Of a stretch of 64,000 nt of DNA, positions 22,437 to 34,104 are shown in pieces (the stretch's first letter is position 1; every line of letters begins with the position of its first letter). The notes under the pieces were generated by a model. That model was given only the letters and a program-made list of their open reading frames with translations. It ran no database searches and was not told the DNA's origin. Position numbers and translations under genes: made by a program. Source of the DNA: Hirundichthys speculiger (lineage: Eukaryota; Chordata; Actinopteri; Beloniformes; Exocoetidae). The stretch lies in assembly GCA_018398805.1 (NCBI GenBank), contig JAGFBZ010002154.1, forward strand, positions 1-64,000. Direction: 5' to 3'.

Positions 22437-25400
22437 GTAGCAGCCAGCACACTGGGATGGGTGGGATTTTTAACAATAATCAGCTTTACTAAATGTACAG
22501 TATGTTTACTGATGGAAGGATCTGATTTGGGACACAGCCATGTTGTCTTCTAAACCATTTCTTTCTTTCAGCACTGTAAAGAATTCACGTACAGGTTTGC
22601 TGAAAGTGTGAGACGACAGACGTTTGGAGCCATCACACCAGGGTACAACTTCATGCTCACTCTAAGGTAACCGCTTCCTAATTACTTCTGAAGAACTGAA
22701 TAAAGATCTTTGTTATGTAACAGCCATTGAAAAAAATACCACATTTCCATGTAGGTGTCTTGGAAAAATTGTGAAACAGTTCTGGAAAAAAAAAAATGAA
22801 CACAGAATGGAAAGATGTCCAAAATAGTTTACAGCGGGGATCAGTACCAGTTAGTGAGGAGTGGTCTTCTGCTGTTTTGTTCTGAATTAATTAAAAAAAA
22901 ATTTTTTTTGTACTTTTTGTCTTACACGATCATCTTTCTTATCTCCAGTTGCCACGCTGTGCAAAATGTAAATACAAACAGAGGGAAATGATTAGAAAAT
23001 CTCATAAACCAGTAGGACAGAGAAAGCATCAGATGTTTAAACTAAGGAAGTGTAACATTGTAAAAAAAATGTAAAAAATATATATTTATTTTTAATTTGA
23101 CAGCATCACATATCACAAATGTCCATGGCGCAGGGTTATGTTACCACTGTTCCATCCCTTTTATTGTTTTTGTCTAAGATTCAAGCTGTTGGACTTCTGT
23201 GCTCATTACGGTCTGTCCATAACGAACACCATGTTCAAACATAAGAGTGTCCATGAATGCACGTGGCCATCAGGACACTCTTGGGCGTAGATTGATGATC
23301 AACTTCATCGGATTTGTGGCCGTATGTTATGGAGACTCAGGTGAAGAGAGGAGCTGAGCTATCAACTGATCACTGCCTGGTGGTGGGTTGGATCAGATGG
23401 CGGGGGAGAATGCAGGTCAGACCTGGCATGGCCCAAATGTGTAGTGAGGGTTTGCTGGGAACGTCTGGCAGAGGAACCTCTCAGAAAGATCTTTAACTTG
23501 CACCTCCAACAGAGTTTCAACTGCATCCCGAGGGAGGCTGGGGGACATTGAGTCTGAATGGGCCATGTTCTACGCCTCTGTTGCTGAAGCGGCTGATCGG
23601 AGCTGTGATCATAATGTCATCGGTGCCTGCCGTGGCGGCAATCCTCGAACTCGGTGGTGGACACCTAGGATGAGAGAGGCCGTCAGACTGAAGGAGTCTT
23701 ACTGGGCTTGGTTAGCTTGTAGGGACTCTGGAATCAGCAGACAGGTATCAACAGGTCAAACGGGTTGCAGCCTTGGTGGTCTCTGAGGTGAAAACTCGGG
23801 TGTGGGAGGAGTTCGGTGAGGCCATGGAAAAAGACTTTCGATCGGCTCCACAGAGATTCTGGCAAACCGTCAGACGGCTCAGGCGGGGAAAGCAGTGCTT
23901 CACCAACACTGTGTATAGTGGGGATGGGGTGCTGCTGACCTCAACTGGAGATGACGTTCAGTGGTGGAAGGAATACTTCGAGGACCTTCTCAATCCCACC
24001 AACATGTCTTTTGTTGAGGATGCTGAGCCTGTGGACTCAGAGATGGACTCGTCCATTATTGGAGCTGAAGTCGCTGAGGTAGTTAAGAAGCTGCACAGTG
24101 GCCGGGCCTCGGGGGTTGACGAGATCCGCCCTGATTTCCTTATAGCTCTGGATGTTGTTGGACTGTCGTTAACACGTCTCTGCAACATTACATGGAAATC
24201 AGGGGCAGTACCTCAAAAGACTGGTGTGGTAGTTCCCCTTTTTAAGAAGGGGGACCGGAAGGTGTGTTCCAATAACAGGGGAATCACACTCCTCAGCCTC
24301 CCTGGTAAGGCCTATGCAGGTGTGCTGGATAAGAGAGTCTGATCGATTGTCGAATCCCAGATTCAGAAGGAACAATGTGGATTCCTTCCTGGTTGTGGAA
24401 CTCTGGACCAGCTCTATACCCTCACTAGGGTCCTGGAGGGAACATGGGAATTTGCCTAAAGGTCACAGAGGCATAGTGACCTTTCAACCCAAGGTCACCG
24501 TGGGTTAAAAGACATCAGCAACACCTTGGCTTTTTTCTCCTTTTTCAGCCACGTTGATGTGCATTTTCTTCAGCGTCCTGTTGCATGATGCGGTTTAAGC
24601 ACCGCTTTAACCGTCACTCAGATGGCCTCACATGTGACTGGATGCATTTGCAAACCTAAGCTGTGCTGTTTTGTGAGAAAATTTACCAAGGTTCGGAGTG
24701 GTCGGCTGTACAAAATGAAACACACAGACACTCGCTTTTTGCTAGAATGATATATGTTTATATATATTCCCCACAGATAGCAAGCATTGCACATAGAAAA
24801 CACACAATTGCTCTTTTGCTAGAATAAATGTGTCAAGTTTATTCCCCACAAAATATAGAGCAAAACAGATCACTGACAGTTCATCAGGGCTAGGCCTTAT
24901 ATAGGGCCCTATGAAATCCGTTTTATTTTTTCTCAAATTCCGTTTTGATTTTTTTCATTTTTGGTGTTTTTCCGTTTTTAATTTTTGAGAATTTCGTTTT
25001 AAGCATTGTATGCAAATTTAACCCCAATACAGTATATAAAATAATGAAATATAGACAATTTATGCAAATATAACTGTAAACGTTACTGTTATCATACTTT
25101 TAAACATATTGTGTCCAATAAAACATTCATTTTATGACAAAGAAAAAATTCAAGAAAAAAAAACTAAAATAGGTAAAATCCATTTAAAGTGAAAAAAAAG
25201 AAAGGAATTTCAACAGCTGTAAACTAATCATTTTAGCCTGTTTAATTTATTCTGTTATCAGACATAGTTTGTCATGACGTACCTGACATTTTTCAGGTAC
25301 GTCATGACAAACTATGTGTCTGATAACAGAATAAACTATATTTACTACAGCTGATGTAGATGCTATGAAATCCAAAGCACTGAACACTGGTTGTGTGTCA

Positions 25401-28400
25401 GTGTGATTTTTTTCTTTAGGTGTTCCAGCTGTTACAGCCTCTTTGTGTTTTGATCAGTGAGGGATTCTCGCCTTTTTATGTTTGTGCTTTTCACTCGTCC
25501 AGTGATCCTCGCACGTATCTTTTCATGTCCATTCAATCGTGTCCTGGCTAAACTAGCAGAACACTGAATCACCAGACACATAATAATCTCGGAGAAACTG
25601 CTCTGTCCTGTACCTGGGAGTCAGCCGGTAGTTCCTTCGCTTCTTCGTCGGTTCTCAGGTGGCCGCTTCGACGTGTTTTTTTTTTTTTTATTAATGAGGA
25701 AAGCGGGGGCAGGAGGCGGAGAAGCGCGCAGTGTCCCAGCTTTTCGTGACCCCCGTTGGAACATTTTCTTGAAAGAAAAGTTCCTTTCGGGCCGCCCCGG
25801 TAGAGCAGTGGTTTGGGCAGGCGGCCCATGTACAGAGGCTACAGTCCTCGTGCGGCTAATCGCGAGCTCGACTCCCGGCTTGTCGGCTTCTTGCCGCGGG
25901 TCTTCCCCGTTCTCTCTGCCCCCCTTCCTGTCTCTCTCCACCATCAATACAAGTCACTAGTGCCAAAAAAATCTTAAAAAAAGAAAAGTCACTTTTAGTC
26001 CGGAAGAAAAAAAACAAACTTTTGCGCAAATTGCTGTTCAGTTCTGTTATATTGCGCATTTAAAGTGAATTCCGTTTTTAATCTCCAATTCCGCGATTCC
26101 GTCCGTGATCCCGTGATCACGGATTCCATAGGGCTCTACTTATAGTCTCTTACCTCAACACATAGACTGGAGAGCCGGACAGTCTGGTAGAGTGGCCAAA
26201 AACCCGGCTGGGCGTCGTGCACAAACCCGCAGCTGACTCTATCCCAACTTCCGGGCTCACCGTCTTTATAGTCTTTTAACAACATCCGAGCTCGGAAGGA
26301 GGGACGGACCCATCCACTCCCCACGAGCTCACACACTAAGTCTTGGCCTCTCGCCATGGAGCTCGCTCCCACGGGAGCTCAGTCCCGTGTGAACAGGCCA
26401 CATAGGGGGCACATCTCTCTCTCTAGTTACATTTGTTGATAAACATAAGCAGGTGCAGAATTGATACGAAAGAGTTGAATCAGGACATTCTCAGGACACA
26501 GAGTTTCCACCTCTGGCCCGAGAACCTCCTGATTCAAAAAGGTGCATAATCAGATATAATTGATAATAGCATGATTGATATATAAAGAGTTGAATTCAGG
26601 GCATCTCGGGACACAAAAATATATTTTTCCCTTCATGTGCCCTTTCTAAAAGAGAAGAGTCTTCCTCCTGACAGCCCTCCCAAACTCGTCGTGCCGGGTG
26701 CAGTCTCTTTCCTAATTGCAGTGTCACAAACTTTTAACATTTGACACGTTAGCTGAAGCCTGTAGAGTCTTTCACATTTTTCTCTGAGCGACCCCCGGAT
26801 GAACTCGCTGGGACAGTCGTTCCTGGGAAGATTGGCAACTGTCCTGAATATTTTCCACTCCTTGATTATCTTTTACACGGGCAAATGATGGACTGCAAAT
26901 TGTTTTGAAATAGCCCCCCCCCACCACTACTATCACCACGGCCACCATAGACTTGATTGAATCCACACTGGGGAAAATCACCTGTTAACAGTCCTCGCTA
27001 CAGCAGGTTATTATCATTTTATAGTGTCCATTAAGTAAACATGTACACTGTAGACCTCGAAATGATAAAAGCAGATGCACATGCTTTGTATATAAATGAA
27101 TGAATATGCAGCTGTAAAAACATTGTTCAGTTTATTACACTTTTGACTGCACATTCAATAAATTAGAGCTGAATTTTCTTTTAACACTCCCAGGTTGATG
27201 GGCAGCAACGGTTGTTTGTCTTTGATCGTCGATGATGCTGTTTGTTATAAGCTTAAGCACAGCGTCTAAGTGTTTTTATTGTGGCGGTGATGATCAGGTC
27301 GGCCTTTAAGGCAGAACGTAAGCCAGTCCCAAAGGATTCACATGCTTTGTCCTTTTCACCGCGCTCGTGTTTTTCCGTGTCTTTTGTGGACGGCTGTCGT
27401 TTGAACAAAGCCGGCCTTTTGTTGCCACGGGTTGCTAATCATAGGGTGAATGGGTCCCAATATTTCTGTAAGTTACCGTGTTCACAGGAGGCAGTCTGCT
27501 TCTTCTTCTTCTTCAAAAAAAAAAATACATTAAACCTGCCAGTAATACGCCCCGCAGAGCACTCAATTTGTCTTGATTTTTACCGTCAAAAAAATAAAAT
27601 GTGTTATTCAAGCAGCAGTAATAAAAATGATGTAAAGGTCGTCAGGTGTTTTTAACGTTGGAGTAAATAACCAGTGTTGCATGTAACAGGCGGGATGTCA
27701 GTGAGTGTTTGAAGTTTGTTCACTTCTTTATGACCGTGAGGATGTTACTCACAAGGCTGTTGTATGTAGAAGCTTCACTATTTCTAAATAAATCTACAGT
27801 AAAACAAGGAACCGCGATGCCTTTATTGGTAGTTAAATGAGATTGTGAGCTCAGTGTTGTCGTGCCCTTCATTTTGGTGATTCGGTATAAATCCAGCAGC
27901 TTGACTCATAATTACATGCTGCTGTGAAAAGCCCCGTGTTTATGACACCTTGTGGGGACGTTACCGGTATTATTAAAGCCCCGGCAAATGAGCATCTGTG
28001 CGCGGACGCTCCGCAGGGAGGGGATAGAGGAGATTCTGCCGGGGGACGCTCACAGCCTGGCCGCCGACCGCCTCCACGTCTCAATAACGCACTCCAAAAG
28101 CGGCAAGAATCACATCGTGTCCAGGTTCGCCTCCAGGGACGAGCTCATAAAGGTAAGCGCCCTCTCTCTCTCTCTCCACGCGCTCAACTCATCCTTCCAG
28201 TTGCAAACACTGCCGTAAATGTTTATGAGTGTTTTGCATCCTCATCATTCTTCTTTACGGCGAGGATTGACCACTAACAAGGTCAATCCTCGTTTAATGA
28301 AATCTTTTTCATGAGATCAGCAGCAGCGCGGACAGAGAGTGAGAGCCACACGGTGAAATATTGTTCTTGTTATGTGACCAAACTTTCCGTGATGTCCTGC

Positions 28401-31400
28401 AGATCCATGACTGTTTTTATCTGCGCTGTCTCCAGGCTCTGCTGGCCAGCAGCTTTGTCCCCGTCTACGCTGGACTCAAACCAGTGGAGTTTAGAGGACA
28501 GGTCTGTTTGTTCAGAATAAATATATATTTAGAACTAGAGCTGGGCTTAAAATGAAATCTCAACACATCTGTATTGAACAAGACATTTTTGTTTTATTGA
28601 TTAAAATAGTGATTGAGTTCAGGGATCAGCATATGCAACAAAAAAATGATTTTTTTTTTTTCTTTTTTTTTTATAATAAATTCTGACTTTAGTTCTGGGT
28701 TCCGAAAGTTAGGAATCCTGAGATTCGAAAATCAGAATTTATATATTTATTTATTTTTAGTCAGAGTTTCTGAGTTTCCTAAAGTCAGAATTTCTGACTT
28801 TATAATCATGACTTTGCTCATTGTCTTATGTGAGCAGCCTGGTGTTGTTGTGGATTCTAGCTGCAACCATCAATTTTCAAAGAAAAAAAAAATGTCCAGG
28901 CATTTGTCAAGTTTCACTTTCTTTACTGAAGAACTTCCGTGGTCATCAGCGTTGCCTGGTGGGAAATGTAGGATTATCGTACCAGAGGCTCAAAATTACA
29001 GTATTTTGAGGGAAATTATCGTACATCTGTCATAAAGAAAATAACGAGCCCAGTGATGTGCTATAGTCAAATTTAATCACTCTAGTGTTAAATAGCGGGC
29101 GAAGCTGACCATTCAGCCCATTCAGCCCATCATGCTAGTTGTTGTGAGACAAACATTCGTATCTCCCGCTCAGCAAAGCACGATTGGCTGGAAACATGTC
29201 ACATGGAAACAGATGCCTTCAAGATAAAAAAAAAAACTCGCCAGCAGACAGTTGCGGCCGGCAATAATTTGAAATAGTCAAATTATCGTACATTTGGCCT
29301 TTTTTTTTTTATTATTGATTGTACAGAGGGCCAAATTAACGTACAAATACGATAATTATCGTACACCTGGGAACGCTGGTGGTCATCCTTTTACAACAGA
29401 TTTGTGATTCAGCAGGTGCGCAAACGAGTGCTAGCTGTCCGTATAAATTCTTTTTTGCCCTTCTCTTAGCAACAGTGCCCTCTAGCGGTCTGGCATATAA
29501 ATTGCAACAAACATTTATATGGAAAAACAGGCAAAATACTTCCAAAGCAGCATGTAGCCTTTTTAACAATAAACAGTACAAACCAATTTGCATCTTGTGT
29601 CTGGTTTCTTATTTTTAAGTGCCCAATATTCACCCATTAACTTATAATTCTAATCTTAAACCATATGTTTTAAACATCACCAACAAATATTCAACAGGTG
29701 TCAGGCTGCTGGAACACTGTTATCTGTAACAATTACTTTTAAATATTTTTTTGGGCTAGAAGGCAGAATATCTGCTGTGAAAATACTAGTTTGAAATCAT
29801 TATTATGAATACAGATGGCCTTTGGCATCAATCTTTTTGGATCTAAGAACAATAACTTCTTTCTCTGCTTCTGTTTTCTGGGGTTTTCTTTCGATCACAC
29901 AGTAAAGTATAAATAATTTCACCTGAATCTTCACTTGTTGATGTTCCCCGACCTTCGTTTAACTCTCTGCTTCTGTTTAAGCAGAAATGGATGGACGGCG
30001 GGTTCACTGACAGCCTGCCTATTCTGCCCGTGGGACGAACCATCACGGTGTCTCCCTTTGCTGGACTGCAGGATGTGTGTCCGGTCCACAGGGGGCGCTT
30101 CAGCACTCAGCTCAGGCTTGCCAACATGAACGTAATGGTGAGTACAAACCGGCTTGAAGAGGCTCTGCAGCCTTGTGAGGCAGCGAGGCGCGTTTTTAAC
30201 TCAAGACTTGTCTTTGGGTGGTATTGATCCTTGCGGGTAATTCAGCTCTCTTTATGCTTCTGCATTCAATAATTGCCATTAAAATGTAATTTTCACGGTT
30301 TGGATCTAGATCTTACGCATCTCGGTAAGTGGAGAAAATCAAAATCAGATGCAGCGGCTCATTGGAGTTAGATCTATCGTCTCTTTGCTGTGTTGTGACT
30401 GCCCAGTTTCTCCCACAGCGGTCCGACCAGTATCCATGTTTGGAACGTGTCATCAATAATGAGGATTTTTTTTTTTGTGATATTTCTCTAAGCTTTTGGG
30501 GGGGGGGGGGATAAACACCATTGTGCCGACACAACTGCATGAAGCATTATTCTTATAACCATTGATTACTCTTGAAACTTTTATCAAGCACTTCAATATG
30601 GAGCTGCGTTCACAAAAGCTATTTAAAAGTATTCTCTGCAAAAAGAAGAGGCCTAAACAGGAATGGATAATGGATGGATGGAAAAATTCATTTACATTTC
30701 TGTGATGCAGAAAAGCACACTGAGAATTAAGAGCAACATAAACTGCTTTTCCATTCTAATCATGATTATTATCATTATTTAAAGACAAGGCAGCACCACA
30801 CATCTCAGATGCATCTCTGGCTGCAGCCCTGACCCATTACCACTGGAGGATGTGTGGAGAACTTTGAAGTTAAAGCAAAAACCCACAAACCTCTGCTCAC
30901 TCTGAGAAGTGTTTGCGGGAAGAAAATGGAACAAAATAACACCTGAGACCTTTCATAACTTGGTAGCTTCAATGGAAGAATCTCTTTTCACTCTTTTGAT
31001 AGAGAATGGCAACATTATGTTCCTCGTGGAGAAGCAGGAAGAAACTTTACTGGCTCAGTCTCTGTTGAAAAGTATGCTGTGAAATAAAATAAAAATATGA
31101 AATGAAGCTGATAGACAAAAGATGAATTATCTTGGGTTCATACTGTCTTCACAGAACTAGAAGTCAAAGTAAATATAAGAATCACTCCTTTGTCTTTATT
31201 AACATGTCATCCCATCTTTTACTGATTTATGGGTTGTATATACTTTGAAAAACAATGTTCTGCCATTACTGTGCAGTCAGGTCCAGAAGTATTGGAGTTA
31301 CGGCAGAATTTGTATGATGTTGCCTTTACAAATCCCCACAACAAATTTTAGCTCTCACAAAAACCTACCGTTCAGGAACAACACTCATTTTAAGCAAAGT

Positions 31401-32154
31401 ACCTCCATGATCAAGGGTGATCTCAATGCAAGTGTAGGCTGAAAGAGTGGGACCATAAACCTTTGGTATGGTCTTAAAAATAAAGAAAGCTGAAAAAATA
31501 ACTAAAGATCACAGAAGTGAAGGAAAATCAATATTCAAGAAAATTAAAGCCAGATTAGACTTTGGCAGAATCATCTTTAAAAAGCCTTAAATCAGACTCT
31601 TTGGATCAATGAAACCAAGATAAACTTGTATCAGAATGAAGAGTGAAGTCTGGAGAAGGACAGGAACAGCTCAATCTGAAGCAGACCACACCATGTGTCA
31701 GACACAGAGGAGGTGGTGTCATGATATGGGCAGGTATGGATGCCGATCCAGATGTTTCCAGGTGGATTCTGATGTGTAAACTACATAAAACTGGTTATAT
31801 TTTGAATTATCCCACTTTGTGCAAATACTTTTGAGCCCCTGAAAATGGAAGCAGTTTGGTTATGGCACATTTGATCTGAAAGTTGGTTGTTTCATTTCAA
31901 ATCCAGTGTGGTGGTATGGAAAGGCAAGCTCATCAAAACTCAGGTGCTTCTGGATCAAACTGTATCTCACCAGCCTTCTGGAGGACGTAAAGTAAACATG
32001 ACATCTCCTTTGATCTCCTCAGTTTTCCATGGAGAACATGAAGCGTCTGAACCAGGCTCTCTTCCCGCCGTCCACCAGCACCATGCACTCTCACTGTGAA
32101 GAAGGTTTCTCAGACGCCGTAAGATTCCTGAAGAGAGAGGCCTTGTCGAGCTGA
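22257..32154 (+). CDS. pnpla4: Patatin-like phospholipase domain-containing protein 4
   Basis: Lipid hydrolase/transacylase of the patatin family; mammalian PNPLA4 (GS2) acts on triacylglycerol and retinyl esters. Six coding exons join in frame: 22257-22436, 22572-22666, 28017-28152, 28436-28501, 29985-30137 and 32023-32154. All introns are GT-AG. The product is 253 residues, the length I recall for the human protein, and exon 1 ends at residue 60 as in human. Visible motifs: an oxyanion-hole segment (residues 11-20, CGFMGIYHLG), the GxSxG nucleophile elbow GASAG with Ser43, and the DGG motif with catalytic Asp163. The start ATG lies 9 bases after a strong acceptor, so the 5' UTR is spliced. 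There is no frame break. The gene converges on sts, as in human Xp22.31. Introns carry LINE, LTR, hAT and Tc1 insertions. Confidence 0.96.
22572..22666 (+). CDS. pnpla4: pnpla4 coding exon 2
   Basis: 95 bases after acceptor TTTCTTTCAG. It encodes the segment starting HCKEFTYRF and ending YNFMLTL, matching human HTYKFAEEIRK...YDFMARL in position. It ends in phase 2, with the Arg codon completed by exon 3. The donor is GTAACC. Confidence 0.9.
23175..24460 (+). mobile_element. LINE fragment: endonuclease end and reverse-transcriptase start
   Basis: Broken frames on the + strand follow the order of a fish non-LTR polyprotein. The endonuclease C-terminus is at 23175-23420 (NTMFKHKSVHECTW; LSTDHCLVVGWIRW). 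The linker is at 23600-23790 (GACRGGNPRTRWWTPRMREA). A 189-residue frame at 23773-24342 has FWQTVRRLRRGKQC, YFEDLLNPTNMS, SGVDEIRPDFL and LFKKGDRKVCSNNRGITLLS. A LDQLYTLTRVLEGTWEFA remnant follows. The copy stops before the catalytic DD box, so it is dead. The exact clade is not resolved. Confidence 0.85.
25246..25335. repeat. Near-perfect 40-bp inverted repeat
   Basis: Arms 25246-25285 (starts TTTATTCTGTTATCAGACA) and 25294-25335 are reverse complements with one 2-base indel, separated by an 8-base loop. It would form a long hairpin inside the hAT element. Confidence 0.9.
25782..25980 (+). mobile_element. tRNA-derived SINE inside the hAT
   Basis: The head region 25789-25880 has an A-box-like TAGAGCAGTGGTTTGGG and a B-box-like GAGCTCGACTCCCGG at a spacing typical of tRNA-derived SINEs. 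A C/T-rich body follows, then an A-rich tail. AAAGAAAAGT occurs on both sides (about 25772-25781 and 25980-25989), as a target duplication would. The SINE family is not identified. Confidence 0.65.
28017..28152 (+). CDS. pnpla4: pnpla4 coding exon 3
   Basis: 136 bases after acceptor CTCCGCAG. It completes Arg and encodes EGIEEILPGDAHSLAADRLH and onward to SRFASRDELIK, aligning with human SGMESILPPSAHELAQNRLH. The donor is GTAAGC, with intron phase 0 after Lys137. Confidence 0.92.
28436..28501 (+). CDS. pnpla4: pnpla4 coding exon 4
   Basis: 66 bases, 22 residues, starting ALLASSFVPVYAGLK and ending FRGQ. This is the hydrophobic strand before the catalytic Asp. The acceptor is TGTCTCCAG and the donor GTCTGT. 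Both intron phases are 0. Confidence 0.92.
28947..29378. mobile_element. Small hAT MITE with perfect 8-bp target duplication (pnpla4 intron 4)
   Basis: Inverted ends CAGCGTTGCCTGGTG (28947) and the reverse complement of CAGCGTTCCCAGGTG (ending 29378) are flanked by GTGGTCAT on both sides (28939-28946, 29379-29386). Subterminal ATTATCGTAC motifs recur in both halves. There is no coding capacity. It is 432 bp long. Confidence 0.88.
29985..30137 (+). CDS. pnpla4: pnpla4 coding exon 5 (catalytic Asp)
   Basis: 153 bases, 51 residues, starting KWMDGG and containing Asp163 of the DGG motif, then SLPILPVGRTITVSPFAG. The acceptor is TTTAAGCAG and the donor GTGAGT. Confidence 0.93.
30780..31000 (+). 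mobile_element. Tc1/mariner-like 3' relic (pnpla4 intron 5)
   Basis: A frame-broken segment resembles EEWNKITPETFHNLVAS of Tc1-type transposases and is similar to the relic at 11265-11600. No ends delimited. Confidence 0.35.
31268..31850 (+). mobile_element. Tc1/mariner deletion derivative (pnpla4 intron 5)
   Basis: It starts GTCAGGTCCAGAAGTATTGG and ends AATACTTTTGAGCCCCTGAA, termini common in fish Tc1-like elements. The middle keeps a transposase scrap (TTPCVRHRGGGVMIWAG, compare the family's VKHGGGSVMVWG). Most of the transposase is deleted. Confidence 0.6.
32023..32154 (+). CDS. pnpla4: pnpla4 coding exon 6 and stop
   Basis: 132 bases including stop TGA at 32152-32154. It starts FSMENMKRLNQALFPP and ends in a Ser-rich tail. 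Human has SLANLVRLNQALFPP at the same place, and the tail is divergent. The acceptor is GATCTCCTCAG. Confidence 0.92.
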   Translation, partial: FSMENMKRLNQALFPPSTSTMHSHCEEGFSDAVRFLKREALSS

Positions 32155-32790
32155 CGGTCACGTCCCCCTCATGAAGACTGGCACCCAGGATGACGCAAAG
32201 CATCGCCGCAGAGAGTTTTTAAAAGCAGCAAAACATGATGAAGGGCTTTTATGTGGACGAGGACTCTTTTAATTTCCCCTGGCTTAAAGCGACGAGAGAA
32301 AAGTGGGTGGATATCCATTTTCTATTTCACAGAGGTTCGCTCTGCTCCTTCAGGACATGAGGATGGAGCATCATCTTTGAAGTGCCACGCTGCCTGATTT
32401 TCTCCACCGTGTGAGGACACGAGCAGGTTCTGTTCTGCTCTCAGCTGCTGCTTCCTCAGGACAAAGTCTCACTGGGAGACGGCCTTCAACCTGCTGCTTC
32501 CCCCGAGGACGGTTGCTTCATTCACCGGGTGCTGTTTGCAAACTGTCACATATTAAAATGCTCAAAACAGCTTTGATTTGCTTTAAATGTCAGTTCTTTT
32601 TTGCGTTTTGTGAAATACAGTGCGAGTTCTGAAAGTTCCTCCTCAGTAATTATACTTTAAAGCAGAAAAATAGAGGATTTTACCTGCTTTAACAGCCTGT
32701 CAAGCTACATACTTTGTGTTTTTATTGTTTTTGATCAATTTAAAGTCAGAAATGTTTCAATAAATGAACAAATGGTAAGAGAAACAAACG
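32155..32790 (+). other. pnpla4 3' UTR with candidate poly(A) signal
   Basis: AATAAA at 32759-32764 is the first canonical signal downstream of the stop and suits a 3' UTR of about 620 bases. Nothing else recognised in it. Confidence 0.5.
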
Positions 32791-33065
32791 AAGGGGTCAA
32801 ATAACTGAAGCTCCTCGTCACTGGTATTAGCTGTCAGCACGCTGCCGTGCTGCCATTTTTTTCCCCATTAAATTGAATGTAAATAATCCCAACTCAATAA
32901 CAGAACATTTGAAATGACACAAGTGCTGTCAAGCCTCAACAAAAACTGTGACTGAAGCAGAATGTTTCCACTTCAAAACGTGTTTCCTGAGTAAAATGCA
33001 GCGCTGCGTCCTGATGTGAAGCTGGTCCTGGTGATTAAGGTTTAAAATGACACCTTGTGATGATG

Positions 33066-33350
33066 CGACCATACCTGTCAAGTACCCCATTTTGACTGGG
33101 AAAGTCCCGTATTTTACTCTTCTCTCCTGCCGTCCTCCCGTATTAGTATTTTTCCTGTAAATCTCCCGTATTTGAACCTGCGTTATTAAAAAATAATAAT
33201 ACTGCATTCGGCGAAATTAAAAAAAAAAACATTCACAATCTGAAAGCTGTCACTTGCCTCGCGATAACTGCCACAGCAGCAGCTACTACAGGTACTGTAG
33301 GTGGTAGATGTCGCGAGGTTAGCGTGTGACATCCGATGAGTGACAGCGCG
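33066..33350. mobile_element. hAT-like terminal fragment
   Basis: ACCATACCTGTCAAGTACCC followed by repeated CTCCCGTATT motifs (33075-33180) matches a terminus pattern frequent in fish hAT elements. The other end is not identified, so only part is present. Confidence 0.4.
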
Positions 33351-33376
33351 CAAAGAAAAAAAAGATTGTTACAGAG

Positions 33377-33736
33377 CAGTGATTTCCAAAGTGTGGGCCG
33401 CGGCCCCCTGGTGGGCCGTCGCGGGACTGCAGGTGGGCCGTGAGAGGTCATTAAAATTAAACGAATATGTTTCAAATCCTCGATCTTTTTTAAATATGTT
33501 TTTAATTACTGTAAAATATTAACGACATTATTTAAAAACCAGTTAAGTGTTATACTACCGTCATCTTAACTTAATATGACAAGTGTCACCTTATTTGTTG
33601 ACCCCTCACATTAATGTCAGATTAAAGCTTCTAGTCCTGAATATTGACCACAGTTAAGAGTAAAGGTTTCGGTGGGCCGCGGAGATTTTTTGCATTTCAA
33701 GTTGGGCCTTGGTATTCTGAAGTTTGGGAATGGCTG
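33377..33736 (-). mobile_element. hAT MITE, copy 1 of a three-copy family
   Basis: Ends CAGTGATTTCCAAAGTGTGG and TTTGGGAATGGCTG are flanked by TTACAGAG and CTACAGAG (33369-33376, 33737-33744), an 8-bp duplication with one mismatch. The interior, with the motif GGGCCGCGGCCCCCTGGTGG, matches the copies at 49458-49832 and 62498-62867 in opposite orientation. Confidence 0.8.
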
Positions 33737-34104
33737 CTACAGAGAATAGGATTGCACTCTTTTCTCATGTAAAATAAACTACTCTGGACCAGTCCACAAA
33801 TACACTCCTTCCAAAACAGTCATAAAGAATTTAAAGTCTGCAACAAATGAGTACAACAAGTCATTAAAAGAGTAAAGAAAAGTCACGTGAAATGAGATGA
33901 AAAACTGTAAAAGAAGAGCAATATGAAATGAAAACAATGTGTGGAATCAAAATCAAATGTAAATGTAAATACAAGCAATGTTAAATGAACAAAAAAATAT
34001 GCAAATCCCTTCAAATAAATACTCTTCATATATACCCCTTTTGTGTTTTCATTTAGGCTATAATGAATGTTCACATTATGTCAATGTGGCTTTATGCACA
34101 GCTG

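Larger units (their letters stand above)
24903..26137. mobile_element. Non-autonomous hAT inserted in the solo LTR
   Basis: Inverted ends AGGGCCCTATGAAATCCGTT (24903) and the reverse complement of AGAGCCCTATGGAATCCGTG (ending 26137). The flanks share CTTATA at the same offset (CCTTATAT and ACTTATAG), fitting an 8-bp duplication with two changed bases. It holds no transposase, a hairpin (25246-25335) and a SINE (about 25782-25980). Confidence 0.75.
24662..26455 (-). mobile_element. Solo LTR (retroviral or LTR-retrotransposon type), split by a hAT
   Basis: Read on the - strand it begins TGTTTATCAACAAATG at 26455 and ends ACAGCACA at 24662, so it has TG...CA ends. It is flanked by 5-bp duplications TAAGC (24657-24661 and 26456-26460). 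A TATA-like TATAAAG lies at 26264-26270 and an AATAAA at 24838-24843, in the correct order for U3, R and U5. Without the inserted hAT and its duplication the LTR is about 551 bp. No internal coding region or second LTR is nearby, so it is a solo LTR. Family unknown. Confidence 0.7.
22667..28016 (+). other. pnpla4 intron 2 (5.35 kb)
   Basis: GT-AG intron. It contains a LINE fragment (23175-24460) and a solo LTR split by a hAT that carries a SINE (24662-26455). The remaining 26461-28016 has no recognised feature apart from a C run near 26915 and an A run near 27515. Confidence 0.8.

Noticed and set aside
25789..25880. Possible tRNA gene
   Set aside because: A and B boxes are present, but no cloverleaf with paired acceptor stem is evident and the body, tail and flanking duplications mark a SINE.
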